Assembly: GCF_002937115.1 (NCBI RefSeq) | Contig: NZ_NHRY01000250.1 | Location: 1 to 64,000, forward strand | Reading direction: 5' to 3' | Length of the DNA stretch: 64,000 nucleotides | Origin: Rhodopila globiformis | GTDB taxonomy: Bacteria; Pseudomonadota; Alphaproteobacteria; Acetobacterales; Acetobacteraceae | Shown here: positions 40,135-49,047 of the stretch, one piece after another | Layout: the number at the start of each line of letters is the position of its first letter | Numbering within the stretch: the stretch's first letter is position 1 | Notes under the pieces: model-generated | The model's input: the letters and a program-made list of their open reading frames with translations, nothing else | Database searches by the model: none | Told to the model about the DNA's origin: nothing | Position numbers and translations under genes: made by a program

Positions 40135-40360
40135 GAACCCGTTTCCCCCGGGCGACTACGGTCCGGTATCCGCCGCTACCCGGCAATAGACAGCGGCAAC
40201 CCGCCGGTCAATCGCCCGGGATAACGGTTACGCCGGAGAGGTGGATCATTTGAGCTTGAGCTGCATCGAATAGGGTTGCCATCGTGCATCCGCGGCCACC
40301 TGTGGCATGATGCGTTGTGATGGCGAGCCGTAATGCCACCCGAGGCCAGCGCCGCCGCGG

Positions 40361-41461
40361 TCAGTCCGGGCGGCCGTGCGGCGAGGCGGACTGCAGGGCC
40401 CGCCAGCGGACAACGGCGCTGTCATGCGCCTCGTAGGTCCGGGAGAACACATGCCCGCCGGTACCGTCGGCAACGAAATACAGGTCGCCGCTGCTCATCG
40501 GATGGGTCACCGCCCACAGGCTGGCCTCGCCCGGCGCGCAGATTGGCCCCGGCGGCAGGCCGGGATTGCGGTAGGTGTTGTAGGGATTGTCGAGTTCCAG
40601 GTCCGACCGGGTCAGCGGGTGATCCAGCACGCCGGACCCGCCGCTGGCCGCATAGGCCACGGTGGGATCCGCCTGGAGCCGCATCCCCAGCCGCAGCCGG
40701 TTCAGATAGACCGCCGCGACATGCGCCCGCTCGTCCGGTTTCGCGGTTTCCCGCTCCACGATGCTGGCCAGGATCAGCGCGTCGCGCGGGCTCGACAGCG
40801 GCAGGTCCGGCGCGCGATCGGACCATATCGCCGCCAGGGCCTTGTCAAGCGCCGCCTGGGCACGGGCAATCAGGCCGGCACGGTCGGCCCCATAGGTGTA
40901 GTCGTAGGTCTGCGGCAGGATGCTGCCTTCCGGGACGGACGGCACGCTGCCGGTCAGCGCGTCGGCGCGCTGCAGCACGCCGGCGATCTGCTGTGCGGTC
41001 AGGCCCTCGGCGATCGTCAGGTGATGTTCAACCGGATGCCCGAACCGCAGGATGCCCAGCACCTGGCGCAGCGACGCATGCCGGGGAAAGGCAAACTCGG
41101 CGGCGTGCAGCGTTCCCCGGCCCTGGGTCAGGAAGGCGACGGCACGAAACAACAACGGCTCGCGGATCACCTGGCTGGCAGCGAGGGCCCTGCCAAGCTG
41201 GGCGCTGCTGCCGTGCTGCACGACCACCGCGCGGGCTTCCGGCAGGGGACCGGGCGCATCCATCACAATGCGCCATCCATAGGCGCTCCCGGCCGTTACC
41301 ACGCCGAGCGCGCCAACCGTCAGGGCGACAGCACGGAACGCCCGGGCCAGCCGCCCGGACCGCCCACCGCCGCGCGAGCCGGTGTCCCCCGGGCTGGTGT
41401 CCTCCGGGCTGGTGTCCTCCGGGCTGGTGTCCCCTGGACCAGTGCCCCCTGGACCCATGCC
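40361..41461 (-). CDS. mltG: Endolytic murein transglycosylase MltG (YceG-like)
   Basis: MltG cleaves nascent peptidoglycan and helps end glycan chains. After an unusual Pro/Gly/Thr/Ser-rich cytoplasmic tail come one membrane helix (AVALTVGALGVVTAGSAYGW), a LysM-like region and the YceG domain. The catalytic Glu sits in ILASIVERET, and other landmarks are VPEGSILPQTYDY and the DNPYNTY motif. The frame stays open to a GTG at 41560, which would overlap fabF by 41 bases. I prefer the ATG at 41461, which has a GAGG five bases upstream. It is the last gene of the fab cluster. Confidence 0.85.
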   Translation of the reverse strand, partial: GMGPGGTGPGDTSPEDTSPEDTSPGDTGSRGGGRSGRLARAFRAVALTVGALGVVTAGSAYGWRIVMDAPGPLPEARAVVVQHGSSAQLGRALAASQVIREPLLFRAVAFLTQGRGTLHAAEFAFPRHASLRQVLGILRFGHPVEHHLTIAEGLTAQQIAGVLQRADALTGSVPSVPEGSILPQTYDYTYGADRAGLIARAQAALDKALAAIWSDRAPDLPLSSPRDALILASIVERETAKPDERAHVAAVYLNRLRLGMRLQADPTVAYAASGGSGVLDHPLTRSDLELDNPYNTYRNPGLPPGPICAPGEASLWAVTHPMSSGDLYFVADGTGGHVFSRTYEAHDSAVVRWRALQSASPHGRPD

Positions 41462-41519
41462 CTCTGGACCCGTGCCCCCGGGACTGGTGCCCTCTGGGGG
41501 AACCTCCGGGGGGCCAGGC

Positions 41520-42782
41520 TCAGCCAGGGGCGCGGAAGATGACAGAGGCGTTCGTGCCACCGAACCCGAAGCTGTTCGACAGGGCGACCCGGATGCGCCG
41601 CTGCTGCGCTTCCTTCGCCACCCGGTCGATCACGCTCTGCCGGCTCGGCTCATCGAGGTTCAGTGTCGGCGGCGCCACGCTGTCGCGGATCGCCAGGATC
41701 GAGAAAATCGCCTCGATCGCGCCAGCCGCGCCCAGCAGGTGGCCGGTGGCCGACTTGGTGGACGACATGGCGAGGCCATGCGCCGCGTCGCCGAACAGCC
41801 GCTCGACCGCTTCCAGCTCCAGGTCGTCGCCCAGCGGGGTGGAGGTGCCATGCGCGTTGACGTACTGGATGTCGCCCGGGCCATAGCCGCCGCTGCGCAT
41901 CGCCGCCTTCATCGAGCGGAAGGCGCCGTCATGGCCCTCGGCCGGCGCGGTGATGTGGTAGGCGTCGCCCGACATGCCGTAGCCGGAGATCTCGGAATAG
42001 ATCTTCGCGCCGCGCTTGCGGGCGTGTTCGTACTCTTCCAGCACGAGGCACCCCGCGCCCTCGCCCATCACGAAGCCATCGCGATTCTTGTCCCAGGGAC
42101 GCGAGGCCGCCTGCGGACGGTCGTTGAAGCCGGTGGACAGCGCGCGGGAGGCGCAGAAGCCGGCGATGCCCAGGGCGCAGACGGTCGCTTCCGCGCCGCC
42201 GGCGACCATGACGTCGGCATCGCCCAGGGCGATCAGGCGGGAGGCGTCGCCGATGGCGTGCACGCCGGTGGCGCAGGCCGTCACGACCGAATGGTTCGGC
42301 CCCTTGAACCCGTACTTGATGGAAACGTGGCCCGAGGCGAGGTTGCCCAGCGCCGACGGGATGAAGAACGGCGACAGCCGCTTCGCCTTGCCCTCGTGCA
42401 CCTGGATCGAGGCGTTGAAGATCGTCTCGAGCCCGCCGATGCCGGAGCCGATCATCACGCCGGTGGCGCAACGGTCGTCTTCGGTTTCAGGGGTCCAGCC
42501 GGAGTCCTCGACGGCTTCCGTGGCGGCAACCAGACCGAGATGGATGAAGCGATCCATCTTCTTCTGGTCCTTGACCGGAACCCATTCGTTGACGTCCAGA
42601 CCGCCAGTGGCCCTGGTGCCAGCGGGCACCTGGCCCGCCACCTGGCAGGACAGATCCTTGGCATCGAACGCCGTGATGGCGCTGATGCCGGACTCGGCGT
42701 TGATCAGGCGGCGCCAGACATGCTCGACGCCCACACCAAGGGGACAGGCGATCCCCATGCCCGTCACCACTACTCGACGCAT
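41520..42782 (-). CDS. fabF: Beta-ketoacyl-ACP synthase II
   Basis: This 420-aa condensing enzyme of type II fatty-acid synthesis extends acyl-ACP with malonyl-ACP. The catalytic triad is visible: Cys170 in VTACATGVHAIGDA, His in NAHGTSTPLGD and His in KSATGHLLGAAG. Length and start (MRRVVVTGMGIACPLG) are typical. It lies downstream of acpP in the usual fabD-fabG-acpP-fabF order. Confidence 0.96.
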   Translation of the reverse strand: MRRVVVTGMGIACPLGVGVEHVWRRLINAESGISAITAFDAKDLSCQVAGQVPAGTRATGGLDVNEWVPVKDQKKMDRFIHLGLVAATEAVEDSGWTPETEDDRCATGVMIGSGIGGLETIFNASIQVHEGKAKRLSPFFIPSALGNLASGHVSIKYGFKGPNHSVVTACATGVHAIGDASRLIALGDADVMVAGGAEATVCALGIAGFCASRALSTGFNDRPQAASRPWDKNRDGFVMGEGAGCLVLEEYEHARKRGAKIYSEISGYGMSGDAYHITAPAEGHDGAFRSMKAAMRSGGYGPGDIQYVNAHGTSTPLGDDLELEAVERLFGDAAHGLAMSSTKSATGHLLGAAGAIEAIFSILAIRDSVAPPTLNLDEPSRQSVIDRVAKEAQQRRIRVALSNSFGFGGTNASVIFRAPG

Positions 42783-42818
42783 CGCAGCACGCCCTTTCGC
42801 AACTGTCGCAAGCGGCTC

Positions 42819-43055
42819 TTACTTGCTCTGCTTGGTGATGTAATCGATGGCATCCTGAACGGTTGCGATCTTCTCGGCCGCATCCTCAGGGATTTCCACG
42901 TTGAAGGCTTCCTCGAACGCCATCACCAGCTCGACGGTGTCGAGGCTGTCGGCGCCCAGGTCGTCGATGAAGGACGCTTCCGGCGTCACCTTGGCTTCGT
43001 CCACACCCAGGTGTTCAACGACGATCTGCTTGATCTTTGCGGCAACATCGCTCAT
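42819..43055 (-). CDS. acpP: Acyl carrier protein
   Basis: This 78-aa acidic four-helix carrier has the phosphopantetheine attachment site Ser37 in [15 protein letters not shown]. It carries growing acyl chains for FabD, FabG and FabF encoded around it. Complete; start [17 protein letters not shown]. Confidence 0.97.
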   Translation of the reverse strand: MSDVAAKIKQIVVEHLGVDEAKVTPEASFIDDLGADSLDTVELVMAFEEAFNVEIPEDAAEKIATVQDAIDYITKQSK

Positions 43056-43224
43056 CGGCTCGGCAACTCCTGAACTATTGTCTCGACAGTGGTTTTACGT
43101 CCGGTTTTTGTTCGCAACCGGCGCCTTGTCCCGGTGCACGAAGCGATCCCGCGCCAGACGTGGCCCGGGGCGCTTAGCATGGTTTCCCGCGAACGGGAAA
43201 GGTCAGCGCATCGTGGCGCCGGGA

Positions 43225-43962
43225 CTAGATCATCGCCATCCCGCCATTCACGTGCAGTGTGGCGCCAGTGACCCACCCGGCCTCCTCAGACGCCAGATAG
43301 GCGACCGCGGCGGCGATGTCAGCAGGCTGGCCCAGCCGCCGCAGCGGAATGGACTCGGACAGCTTGGTGCGTTGCGCCTCGCCCAGCGCGTCGGTCATCG
43401 CGGTGACCACGAAGCCCGGGGCGACGACGTTGATGGTGATCCCGCGGGAGGCGACTTCCTGCGCCAGGGCCTTGGTCATGCCGACCATGCCGGCCTTGGC
43501 GGCGGCATAGTTGGCCTGGCCGGCATTGCCGGTGGCGCCGACGATGGAGGAAATGTTGATAATGCGGCCGGCGCGGCGGCGCACCATGCCGCGCAGCGCG
43601 GCGCGGGCCAGGCGGAACGGCGCCGACAGGTCCACGTCCAGCACCGCCTGCCAGTCCTCGTCGGACATGCGCAGCGCCAGCATGTCCTTGGTCATGCCGG
43701 CGTTGTTGACCAGGATGTGCAGCGGGCCCATGGCGGCTTCCGCGGCCTCGACCAGCTTTTCGGCCTCGGCCGGGTCGCGCAGGTCCGCCGGGCAGACATG
43801 CGCACGTTCCCGCAATTCGATCGCCAGAGCCCCCAGGGCGTCGCGGCGGGTGCCCGACAGGGCGACGGTGGCGCCCTGGGCGTGCAGCGCACGGGCGATG
43901 GCGGCGCCGATGCCGCCGGAGGCGCCGGTGACCAGGGCGGTCTTGCCGTCCAAACGAAACAT
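43225..43962 (-). CDS. fabG: 3-oxoacyl-ACP reductase
   Basis: This 245-aa SDR enzyme reduces beta-ketoacyl-ACP with NADPH. TGASGGIGAAIA is at 13-24, NNAGMTKD near 86, and the catalytic Ser139-Tyr152-Lys156 triad lies in INISSIVG and NYAAAKAG. It starts 15 bases after fabD and precedes acpP. Confidence 0.96.
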   Translation of the reverse strand: MFRLDGKTALVTGASGGIGAAIARALHAQGATVALSGTRRDALGALAIELRERAHVCPADLRDPAEAEKLVEAAEAAMGPLHILVNNAGMTKDMLALRMSDEDWQAVLDVDLSAPFRLARAALRGMVRRRAGRIINISSIVGATGNAGQANYAAAKAGMVGMTKALAQEVASRGITINVVAPGFVVTAMTDALGEAQRTKLSESIPLRRLGQPADIAAAVAYLASEEAGWVTGATLHVNGGMAMI

Positions 43963-43977
43963 GGGGGATTCCTTCCC

Positions 43978-44940
43978 TCAGAAGCTCTTCAGGACCGCCT
44001 CGATGTCCGCCGGGGTGCCGGCGGCAATGCCGGCGGCGTCAGGCGCGATGCGCTTGATCAGCCCGCTCAGCACCTTGCCGGCGCCAAGCTCGACGAAGCG
44101 GTCGATGCCCATCTCGGTCATCGCGGCGACGCTCTCGCGCCAGCGGACGGTGGCGGTGACCTGTTGCACCAGCAGCGAGCGGATGCGGTCGGGATCGGAT
44201 TCGCGCTCCGCCGAGACATTGGCGACCACCGGCACGGACGGCACGTGCGGACGGGTCTTGTCCAGGGCTTCCGCCATGGCGTCGGCGGCGGGCGCCATCA
44301 GCGCGCAATGGAACGGGGCGGAGACCGGCAGAAGCATGGCGCGCTTGATGCCCTTGGCCTTGGCGATCTCGATCGCGCGCTCGATGGCGCCGCGATGGCC
44401 GGAGATCACCACCTGGCCGCCGCCGTTGTCGTTGGCGGGCTGAATGACTTCGCTGCCCTCGGCGTCGGGCAGCGGGGCGGCCTCGGCGCAGATTTCGTGG
44501 GCCTGGTTCATGTCGGCGCCCAGCAGGGCGGCCATGGCGCCCTCGCCGGCCGGCACCGCCTTCTGCATCGACTGGCCGCGCAGCTTCAGCAGCCGCGCGG
44601 CGTCGGCGACGCTGAACGCGCCGGCGGCGGCAAGCGCGGTGTATTCGCCCAGCGAATGGCCGGCGACGACGAAGGCCTTATTCGGGATGGTGATCCCGCC
44701 TTCCTTTTCCAGCACGCGCAGCACGGCCAGCGAATGCGCCATCAGCGCGGGCTGGGTGTTCTCGGTCAGGGTCAGTTCCTCGCCCGGGCCTTCGAACATC
44801 AGCTTGGACAGCTTCTGGTTCAGGGTGTCGTCGACTTCCTGAAACAGTTCCCGGGCGATGGGGAAGGCCGCGGCAAGGTCGCGGCCCATGCCGACGGCCT
44901 GGCTGCCCTGGCCCGGGAAGATGAACGCGTAAACCGGCAT
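43978..44940 (-). CDS. fabD: Malonyl-CoA:ACP transacylase
   Basis: This 320-aa enzyme loads malonate onto ACP. It has the oxyanion motif PGQGSQ near residues 9-14, the nucleophile Ser95 in AGHSLGEY and the catalytic His in APFHCALM. It is the first gene of the fabD-fabG-acpP-fabF-mltG cluster on the minus strand. Confidence 0.96.
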   Translation of the reverse strand: MPVYAFIFPGQGSQAVGMGRDLAAAFPIARELFQEVDDTLNQKLSKLMFEGPGEELTLTENTQPALMAHSLAVLRVLEKEGGITIPNKAFVVAGHSLGEYTALAAAGAFSVADAARLLKLRGQSMQKAVPAGEGAMAALLGADMNQAHEICAEAAPLPDAEGSEVIQPANDNGGGQVVISGHRGAIERAIEIAKAKGIKRAMLLPVSAPFHCALMAPAADAMAEALDKTRPHVPSVPVVANVSAERESDPDRIRSLLVQQVTATVRWRESVAAMTEMGIDRFVELGAGKVLSGLIKRIAPDAAGIAAGTPADIEAVLKSF

Positions 44941-45489
44941 GCGCGATGACTCTCGGAGACGTTGGCGCGGGGGCGTAGCGGCGGGTTACGGGACTGTCAA
45001 GGAATACGCGGCGGTTTTTGGCCGGAGGTGGGGCCGGTTCATGCCTCCGCGAGCGGAAATCCTGAGGAAAAGGCATCATGCAGGCAGGAATGACCGGACC
45101 GGCGAGCCGGCGAGGCTGATCCGCTGCCGCGCGGCCTGCTGCTGGACGGTGGTATTGCCGCCGGAATGGCTTTGCTTGCCGCCACACCGGGCCAGATCCG
45201 CCCGACTCGGTTCCAGGTCGATGCGGAACCGTGGGTTCTGCACGGGCGGCCGCTGCCTGGGCCGCCGGATCGCTCGGCCGGTCCGGTGAGCGCCGGGCGC
45301 GGCCCTGCCCTGATGAAAAGGTCACGGTCGTCACCGGGGCGAAGTACGGCATCGGGCGATCGCGGTGGCCATCGACATTACCAGGCCGGCGAGCGGCCGG
45401 ACTCGACGCAACGACGAGATCCGCTGATCTCGTTGTATAGTCGCCTCATGCCATCATCTGAGCGGTGTGCGAGCGAAGGGGCGTAATGC
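44941..45489. other. Gap with gene relics
   Basis: These 549 bases hold a frameshifted SDR-like fragment (45315-45430). Before it, at about 45120-45290, lies an open stretch (GGIAAGMALLAATPGQIRP and on) that may be another relic but matches nothing I know. Confidence 0.45.
45315..45430 (+). pseudogene. Relic of a short-chain dehydrogenase N-terminus
   Basis: One frame reads EKVTVVTGAKYGIG, the start of an SDR Rossmann fold. After a one-base shift near 45356 the next frame continues IAVAIDIT. Nothing of the catalytic part follows. It is a truncated, frameshifted fragment. Confidence 0.45.
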
Positions 45490-46148
45490 ATGACCAGGAT
45501 ACTTGACGCCACAAATGGTTCGCCCCCCTTCGGGTGCCACGGTCGGTTAGGATGTCGATGTCCTGTCCTGGTCCGAACCGCAGGCAGCCCTGCTGCGACG
45601 CGTCGCGGCCGGCGGGAGTAATAGGGGCAAAACCCCGGGCACGCATGTGCAGCATACGCTCGAAACTGGGACGACAGGCACGGAATTCCGCCATTTTTTT
45701 GGCATCCAACTGCGGAACGATATGGGCAATCACCAAATTCGCCCGGGGTTTTGCCCCTATTACCGGCGGGATGGTCAACGACCTGATCGATTGGGAGAAT
45801 GTTGCCTCGGCGGTCGAGAGCGTGGGCCAGTCTGAACGCCGCAGTCTGGCGGGCCATGTCAGGACCATTCTCGAACATTTCGCCAGGCTGGAAACCTCTC
45901 CGGCTGTCGCTCGGCGTGCCGGGTGGCAGGACACGGTATCACGCGCCCGGGCCGACATTCAGGATCTGCTGCAGAGCAGCCCGAGCCTGAGGCCGACGCT
46001 TGAGACAGCCGTCGCTGAGCAGTTGCCGCGGGCGCTGAAACTGGCCGCGTCTGCCCTGGCGCGCCACAGTGAGACGCCGTGCGTGCCGCTGGACGGGCTG
46101 CGATATGACGTCAATCAGGTGGTCAACGACTGGTTTCCGCAACTCTGA
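45490..46148 (+). pseudogene. DUF29 family gene, disrupted by a small TIR element and a frameshift
   Basis: The N-terminal piece (DVDVLSWSEPQAALLRRVAA, about 45551-45610) and the C-terminal piece (NDLIDWENVASAVESVGQSE onward to 46148) are the two halves of a DUF29 protein, a family of unknown function often scattered near mobile DNA. A 146-bp element (45618-45763) with an 8-bp target duplication lies exactly between them. Removing element plus one duplication joins the halves in frame as VAAGGMVNDLIDWEN. A TAG directly before the N-terminal piece (45548) also requires a frameshift to reach the ATG at 45490, so the gene has decayed in two places. Confidence 0.8.
45618..45763. mobile_element. 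MITE-like element, 146 bp, with 23-bp perfect terminal inverted repeats
   Basis: Ends at 45618-45640 (starting GTAATAGGGGCAAAACC) and 45741-45763 (ending CCCCTATTAC) are perfect inverted copies. CGGCGGGA flanks both sides (45610-45617 and 45764-45771) as an 8-bp target-site duplication. The interior codes for nothing, so movement would need a transposase from elsewhere in the genome. Confidence 0.88.
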
Positions 46149-46159
46149 CGATCATGCCA

Positions 46160-46290
46160 GGCGACGCATGTCCCCGGCGAAGGCGGGAAACCCGCCATTT
46201 GCGCCTGACGGTTTTGATGCCGCGGAAAGGCGTGGATGGCGGCCCGGAACCTGTGCCCGGGCTTTTCCCGGGTAGCCACCCTGAGGCTGA
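46160..46290. repeat. Degenerate palindromic element with AAGGCGTGGATGGCGG arm
   Basis: The AAAGGCGTGGATGGCGGCCC arm around 46226-46245 is the same as in the elements at 2178, 38322 and 59211, but the partner arm (GCATGTCCCCGGCG, 46166 onward) is diverged. The tumE start codon lies inside it. Confidence 0.55.
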
Positions 46291-46514
46291 GATGCCGGCC
46301 GCCCAACGGTCAGTGTAAAGCATGCACACATCGGTACAAATACCGGCTCTATTACCGCCCCACCGGGGGACGGATCGTAGGTTTCGACAACGAACGAGGC
46401 AAAGGCGACCACTTTCATCTTGGGGACGAGGAGTTCCCCTACGATTTCAAAATTCTTGACAAGTTACTGGGGGATTTCGAAATCCTCTCACATATGAGGG
46501 AAATCCCGAGATGA
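46236..46514 (+). CDS. TumE-type toxin (DUF6516)
   Basis: This 92-aa protein has the conserved core in the C-terminal two thirds: THRYKYRLYYRPTGG, IVGFDNERGKGDHFHLG, EEFPYDFKILDKLLGDFE. This matches TumE-family toxins of the TumE/TumA (HTH) type II toxin-antitoxin system. The only in-frame start is the ATG at 46236, which is part of a repeat element, so the first 20-25 residues may be repeat-derived. The stop overlaps the next start (ATGA), as expected for a toxin-antitoxin pair. Confidence 0.75.
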   Translation: MAARNLCPGFSRVATLRLRCRPPNGQCKACTHRYKYRLYYRPTGGRIVGFDNERGKGDHFHLGDEEFPYDFKILDKLLGDFEILSHMREIPR

Positions 46515-46906
46515 GCAAGTTGCTCTTTCGCATCGGTGGCCTGGGTATCCCCGACGACCTGCGCCTGCAATATGCGCTGGAACGAGCTGAACGCGGCGAG
46601 GATGCGGACACGCATATCACGTTCACGGATGCCGGCGCGTTTTTCGGAATCATGACCGCCGCCCGCATGAGGCTGATGCAGTATATCCATGATCGCCGCA
46701 CCGTCCCGAGCATACGCGCCCTCGCGGAAGGGCTTGAACGCAGCTACGCGAACATGCACCACGATGTGCAGGCCCTGCTGGATGCCGGCCTGCTGGAGCA
46801 ACGGGGCACCACGTTGATGGTAAGCTGGGACGGCGAGGATGACCCCAGCCAGGAAGAGTGTGGTGCTCCAGATCCCCACGCCGACACCGTGGTCAACCAG
46901 GTCTGA
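46511..46906 (+). CDS. TumA-type antitoxin (winged helix-turn-helix)
   Basis: This 131-aa protein has a winged-helix DNA-binding region (ARMRLMQYIHD, SIRALAEGLERSYANMHHDVQALLDAGLLE) preceded by an N-terminal RIGGLGIPDD segment. It matches the COG4190-type regulators paired with TumE toxins. It should neutralise the toxin and repress the pair. Overlap with the toxin gene by four bases implies coupled translation. Confidence 0.78.
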   Translation: MSKLLFRIGGLGIPDDLRLQYALERAERGEDADTHITFTDAGAFFGIMTAARMRLMQYIHDRRTVPSIRALAEGLERSYANMHHDVQALLDAGLLEQRGTTLMVSWDGEDDPSQEECGAPDPHADTVVNQV

Positions 46907-47077
46907 TGGCGATCAGCGACTTGACTGTTGCTGCCACCTGGCCGGGTCAACCCAAATCGATCATGCTCCGATCGTGACACGCAGGCATCGCCCAATGCGG
47001 GCGTCGCAAACCCGTGCCGCGACAAGTGGCCCGGACGATCCCCCGAACAAGTCGGGGGAAAGCCATGGCGGCGGAGA

Positions 47078-47863
47078 CTACCGCGCGAAGAACATCTCGG
47101 TCAGCACGTAGTCGAACGCCAGGATCAGGATCGACGCGCTCACCACCGCCGAGGTGGTCGCCGACCCCACGCCCTGGGCGCCGCCCTTGCTGTTGTAGCC
47201 CTGGAAGCAGCCCATCAGCGCGATGATGAAGCCGAACACCGCCGCCTTCACCAGGCCCGACACCACGTCCTGGGTCTCGAGGAAGTTGATCGTGTTGATC
47301 AGGTAGGTCTCGGCGTTGAAGCCCAGCTTCAGGGTGGAGACGATGAAGCCGCCCAGCACGCCCAGGATGTCGGCTACCACGACCAGTGCCGGCAGGGCGA
47401 TGACCCCGGCCAGCAGCCGCGGCGCCACCAGGTATTTCATCGGGTTTGTGGACAGGGTGGACAGTGCGTCGATCTGGTCGGTGACGCGCATGGTGCCGAT
47501 CTCGGCGGCCATGGCGGCGCCAACGCGGCCGGCGACCATCAGGCCGGCCAGCACCGGCCCCAGTTCGCGGGTCATCGACAGCACCACCAGGTTGGCGACC
47601 GCGCCCTGGGCGGAGAACCGGGCGAACCCGGTATAGGATTGCAGCGCCAGCACCATGCCGGTGAACACTGCGGTCAGCGCCACCACCGGCAGGCTGAAAT
47701 AGCCGATGTCGAACAGCGAGCGGATGAACAGGCGCCAGTACAGCGGCGGGCGAAACAGGTGCGACAGCCCGTTCAGCGCGAACAGCGCCAGCGCGCCAGC
47801 CGCGCGGCTGACGGCGATGACCGGTCGGCCGATCGCGGCCAGGAAATCCAAGGTTGCAATCAC
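47078..47863 (-). CDS. MlaE family ABC transporter permease
   Basis: This 261-aa protein has five or six membrane segments and MlaE landmarks: FDIGYFSLPVVALTAVFTGM, LQSYTGFARFSAQGAVA, TRELGPVLAGLMVAGRVGAA and EIGTMRVTDQIDALSTL. MlaE with MlaF moves phospholipids between membranes. The ATPase candidate is encoded at 30207-30983 and not beside it. The gene overlaps the end of alr by four bases. Confidence 0.93.
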   Translation of the reverse strand: MIATLDFLAAIGRPVIAVSRAAGALALFALNGLSHLFRPPLYWRLFIRSLFDIGYFSLPVVALTAVFTGMVLALQSYTGFARFSAQGAVANLVVLSMTRELGPVLAGLMVAGRVGAAMAAEIGTMRVTDQIDALSTLSTNPMKYLVAPRLLAGVIALPALVVVADILGVLGGFIVSTLKLGFNAETYLINTINFLETQDVVSGLVKAAVFGFIIALMGCFQGYNSKGGAQGVGSATTSAVVSASILILAFDYVLTEMFFAR

Positions 47864-49047
47864 GCTGTTCGATACACCCGTTGAAAGCGGCGGCCGAGGG
47901 ATGTCAGCACCTCATACCCGTTCGTGCCGGCCGCGGCGGCGACATCATCGGGCGACAGATGCGGGCCAAGAACCTCCAGCCAGCAACCGGGTTGCACGGC
48001 GGGGTGGTCGGTCACGTCGAATGTGGTCAGGTCCATGGAGATGCGGCCTACCAGCGGAACGGGGGTGCCGTCAAAGCACGCCGATGCGCGACCGGACAGA
48101 CTGCGGTGGTAGCCGTCGGCGTAGCCCAGCGCCGCGGTGGCGATTCGCGTCGGCCGCGCAGCGGTCCAGGTGGCGTTGTAGCCGACGGTGGCGCCGGCCG
48201 GCACCTGCCGCACGGCCAGCACCCGCACATGCAGGCGCACGACGCTCTGCATCGGATTCGGCCACCCGGGCGTCGGATTGATCCCGTACAGCGCCGCTCC
48301 CGGCCGGGCGAGGTCGGAGGCGAACTCCGACCCGAGGAAAATGCCTGAGGAATTCGCCAGGCTCAGCGGCGCCGGCGGCAGCATCGCCCGTGCCTCCGCC
48401 AGGCGTCGGCGTTGCAACTGGTTCAGTGGATCGTCCGCCACCTCGGAGGCGATCAGGTGCGACATCACATAGCGGATGGCCACCCCGTTGAGACGGCCCG
48501 GGTCGGCCGCCAGCGCCGCCATCGCCTCGGCATCCAGGCCCAGGCGGCTCATGCCGGTATCGACGTGCAGGATCGCCGGGTGAGGTCCCCGTCCCCTCGT
48601 CATGGCCGGGCGTGTCCCGGCCATCCGCCCCCCGCCGTTGACGCGCGGATGGCCGGGACAAGCCCGGCCATGACGAGGGGATGGGGCGCGCTCTGCGGCC
48701 ACCCGCCGCCAGCGGTCGATGTCGTCCAGGGAGCACAGCACCGGCGTGAGGTCGTTGGCGACATACGTCGCCTCGGTGCCGGGGATCGGGCCATTCAGCA
48801 CGGCGATCATGGCGCCGGGCAGCAGGTCGCGGACCTCCAGCGCTTCCTCCAGGTAGGCCACGAAGAAGTGCCGGCAGCCGGCTTCATACAGCGCCGCGGC
48901 GACCGGGCGGGCGCCCAGGCCGTAGGCGTCCGCCTTGATCACGCCGGCGACGCGACCCGACGGATGCCGCGCCGCCAGCGACCGCCAGTTGGCAACGACC
49001 GCAGCCAGGTCGATGTCGAGAACGGCGTGCGCCGTGTCAGCCGGCAT
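47860..49047 (-). CDS. alr: Alanine racemase with an in-frame palindromic insert
   Basis: This 395-aa PLP enzyme makes D-alanine for peptidoglycan. The PLP Lys38 is in IKADAYGLG, the HVDTGMSRLG motif is near 161-170, and the catalytic Tyr is in VGYNATWT with MDLTTFDVTD after it. Residues about 122-155 (APSPRHGRACPGHP through RPAMTRGRG) are not part of the family. They are translated from a palindromic repeat at 48593-48680 and make the protein about 30 residues longer than usual. All catalytic regions are intact, so the enzyme is likely active. It overlaps dnaB by 11 bases. Confidence 0.92.
   Translation of the reverse strand: MPADTAHAVLDIDLAAVVANWRSLAARHPSGRVAGVIKADAYGLGARPVAAALYEAGCRHFFVAYLEEALEVRDLLPGAMIAVLNGPIPGTEATYVANDLTPVLCSLDDIDRWRRVAAERAPSPRHGRACPGHPRVNGGGRMAGTRPAMTRGRGPHPAILHVDTGMSRLGLDAEAMAALAADPGRLNGVAIRYVMSHLIASEVADDPLNQLQRRRLAEARAMLPPAPLSLANSSGIFLGSEFASDLARPGAALYGINPTPGWPNPMQSVVRLHVRVLAVRQVPAGATVGYNATWTAARPTRIATAALGYADGYHRSLSGRASACFDGTPVPLVGRISMDLTTFDVTDHPAVQPGCWLEVLGPHLSPDDVAAAAGTNGYEVLTSLGRRFQRVYRTA
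48593..48680. repeat. Palindromic element inside alr, GTCATGGCCGGGC type
   Basis: The 36-bp arms at 48593-48628 and 48645-48680 pair with a single mismatch. The insert lies between the helix after LDDIDRWRRVAAER and the strand before HVDTG, where a loop can absorb extra residues. Confidence 0.92.
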
